Of a stretch of DNA of 14,802 nucleotides, positions 14,323 through 14,802 are shown piece by piece; the first letter of the stretch is position 1, and each line of letters begins with the position of its first letter. This DNA is from CAZHJE01 sp964532965 (GTDB taxonomy: Bacteria; Patescibacteriota; WWE3; UBA101185; UBA10185): NCBI GenBank assembly GCA_964532965.1, contig CAZHJE010000016.1, positions 1 through 14,802 of the forward strand, written 5' to 3'. A program made the translations under genes and the position numbers. The notes under the pieces were generated by a model. It saw only the letters and a list, made by a program, of their open reading frames with translations, did no database searches and was not told the origin of the DNA.

Positions 14323-14712
14323 ATGCTCAAAAACACCCTTAATAGATATAAGTATTATGTATTGTCTCTTATATTTATAGGTTTTGCAATATCATTTGTA
14401 CAAACTACTACAAACGTTACGAAAAACAAAAAAAGATTAGATGAGCTAAAAGATGAGGTATTATTGTTGCAGCAAGAAGAAGTAACCTTGAAACAGGATA
14501 TAGAGTATCAAAAAACCAATGAATATATCGAAGCCGAAGCGCGAAATAAGCTTAATCTAATTAAGCCCACAGAAACTGTATATGTTATAGACCCAGAATT
14601 TACTGAATATTTACAAAAAAATAAAGATAATTTGTATGTATCAGAGGGTGAAAGCGAGGATACAATGGTTGCTGATTCATATGTGTCCGAATGGCTAAAG
14701 TTGATATTTTAG
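14323..14712 (+). CDS. FtsB/DivIC-type septum formation protein
   Basis: 129 residues. A short cytoplasmic N-terminus, one transmembrane segment (about 11-29, YYVLSLIFIGFAISF), then a coiled coil (about 32-66, KKRLDELKDEVLLLQQEE), then the family hallmark AEARNKLNLIKPTETVYVI (about residues 76-95). FtsB and DivIC join the divisome with FtsL and FtsQ/DivIB and help activate septal peptidoglycan synthesis. The last 30 residues are acidic and probably disordered. FtsB and DivIC cannot be separated from sequence alone, so no symbol is given. It has its own promoter, divergent from the recombinase gene, and a tRNA starts about 57 bases downstream. Confidence 0.85.
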   Translation: MLKNTLNRYKYYVLSLIFIGFAISFVQTTTNVTKNKKRLDELKDEVLLLQQEEVTLKQDIEYQKTNEYIEAEARNKLNLIKPTETVYVIDPEFTEYLQKNKDNLYVSEGESEDTMVADSYVSEWLKLIF

Positions 14713-14769
14713 GATAATTTTGATAGTATTTGTACGCTTTTAGTAAGGTTATTAAAAGAGGTTAGTTAT

Positions 14770-14802
14770 AGCGGGGTGGAGGAATAGTACCTCGTCAGGC
14801 TC
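14770..14802 (+). tRNA. Initiator tRNA-fMet, 5' partial (cut by window end)
   Basis: The sequence matches the 5' half of bacterial initiator tRNA: GCGGGG at positions 2-7, T8 and G9, D stem GAGG/CCTC with the A11-T24 pair seen in bacterial initiators, G26, then anticodon stem strand TCAGG and loop start CTC, where the last C would be position 34 of CAU. The window ends there, so anticodon, T arm and acceptor 3' strand are unseen. Position 1 would be A14770, which is uncertain. Identity rests on strong resemblance of the 5' half only. Confidence 0.7.

Noticed and set aside
14720..14749. TTGATA with downstream TAAGGT as promoter for tRNA-fMet
   Set aside because: The -10 candidate matches only 3 of 6 positions, so it is not separable from chance in this AT-rich sequence.

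Overview
The window is AT-rich and very tightly packed. It uses the standard code, since TGA ends two clear genes (near 4558 and 12290). Small intergenic gaps, a short stand-alone sufD, almost no Shine-Dalgarno motifs, an encoded tRNA CCA end and a giant surface protein all suggest a small-genome bacterium, most likely of the Candidate Phyla Radiation (Patescibacteria). This placement is inference; no rRNA or ribosomal protein gene is present to test it.

Positions 1-4137 hold the 3' part of a very large, probably exported protein. It has glycoside-hydrolase-like segments, a carboxypeptidase-regulatory-like beta domain, a Cys-rich section and a C-terminal lysozyme/transglycosylase-like domain. 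A small single-pass membrane protein follows at 4145-4558.

Positions 4563-11903 hold a complete-looking SUF iron-sulfur assembly operon: an ArsR-type regulator with five cysteines, then sufC, sufB, sufD, sufS and sufU, a DUF1858-type CxxC protein and a three-cysteine ferredoxin. Genes abut or overlap by a few bases, so one transcript is likely. Cysteine desulfurase (SufS) would pass sulfur via SufU to the SufB-SufC-SufD scaffold, with the ferredoxin and the disulfide protein as plausible redox partners. sufB is interrupted by two full-length inteins with LAGLIDADG endonuclease motifs, of 375 and 339 aa. Removing both leaves a normal 469-aa SufB.

Positions 11910-13264 hold a short ribosome-hibernation factor (HPF/RaiA type), a tRNA-Ile with anticodon UAU, and an unrecognised membrane-anchored protein. 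Positions 13282-14151 hold, on the minus strand, a tyrosine recombinase that lacks two of the canonical catalytic residues. Next comes a 171-bp repeat-rich divergent intergenic region, an FtsB/DivIC-type septum protein, and a 5' fragment of an initiator tRNA-fMet cut by the window end.

Three transcription units (the suf regulator, raiA and ftsB) have a promoter -10 box ending exactly 6 bp before the start codon. This predicts leaderless mRNAs.
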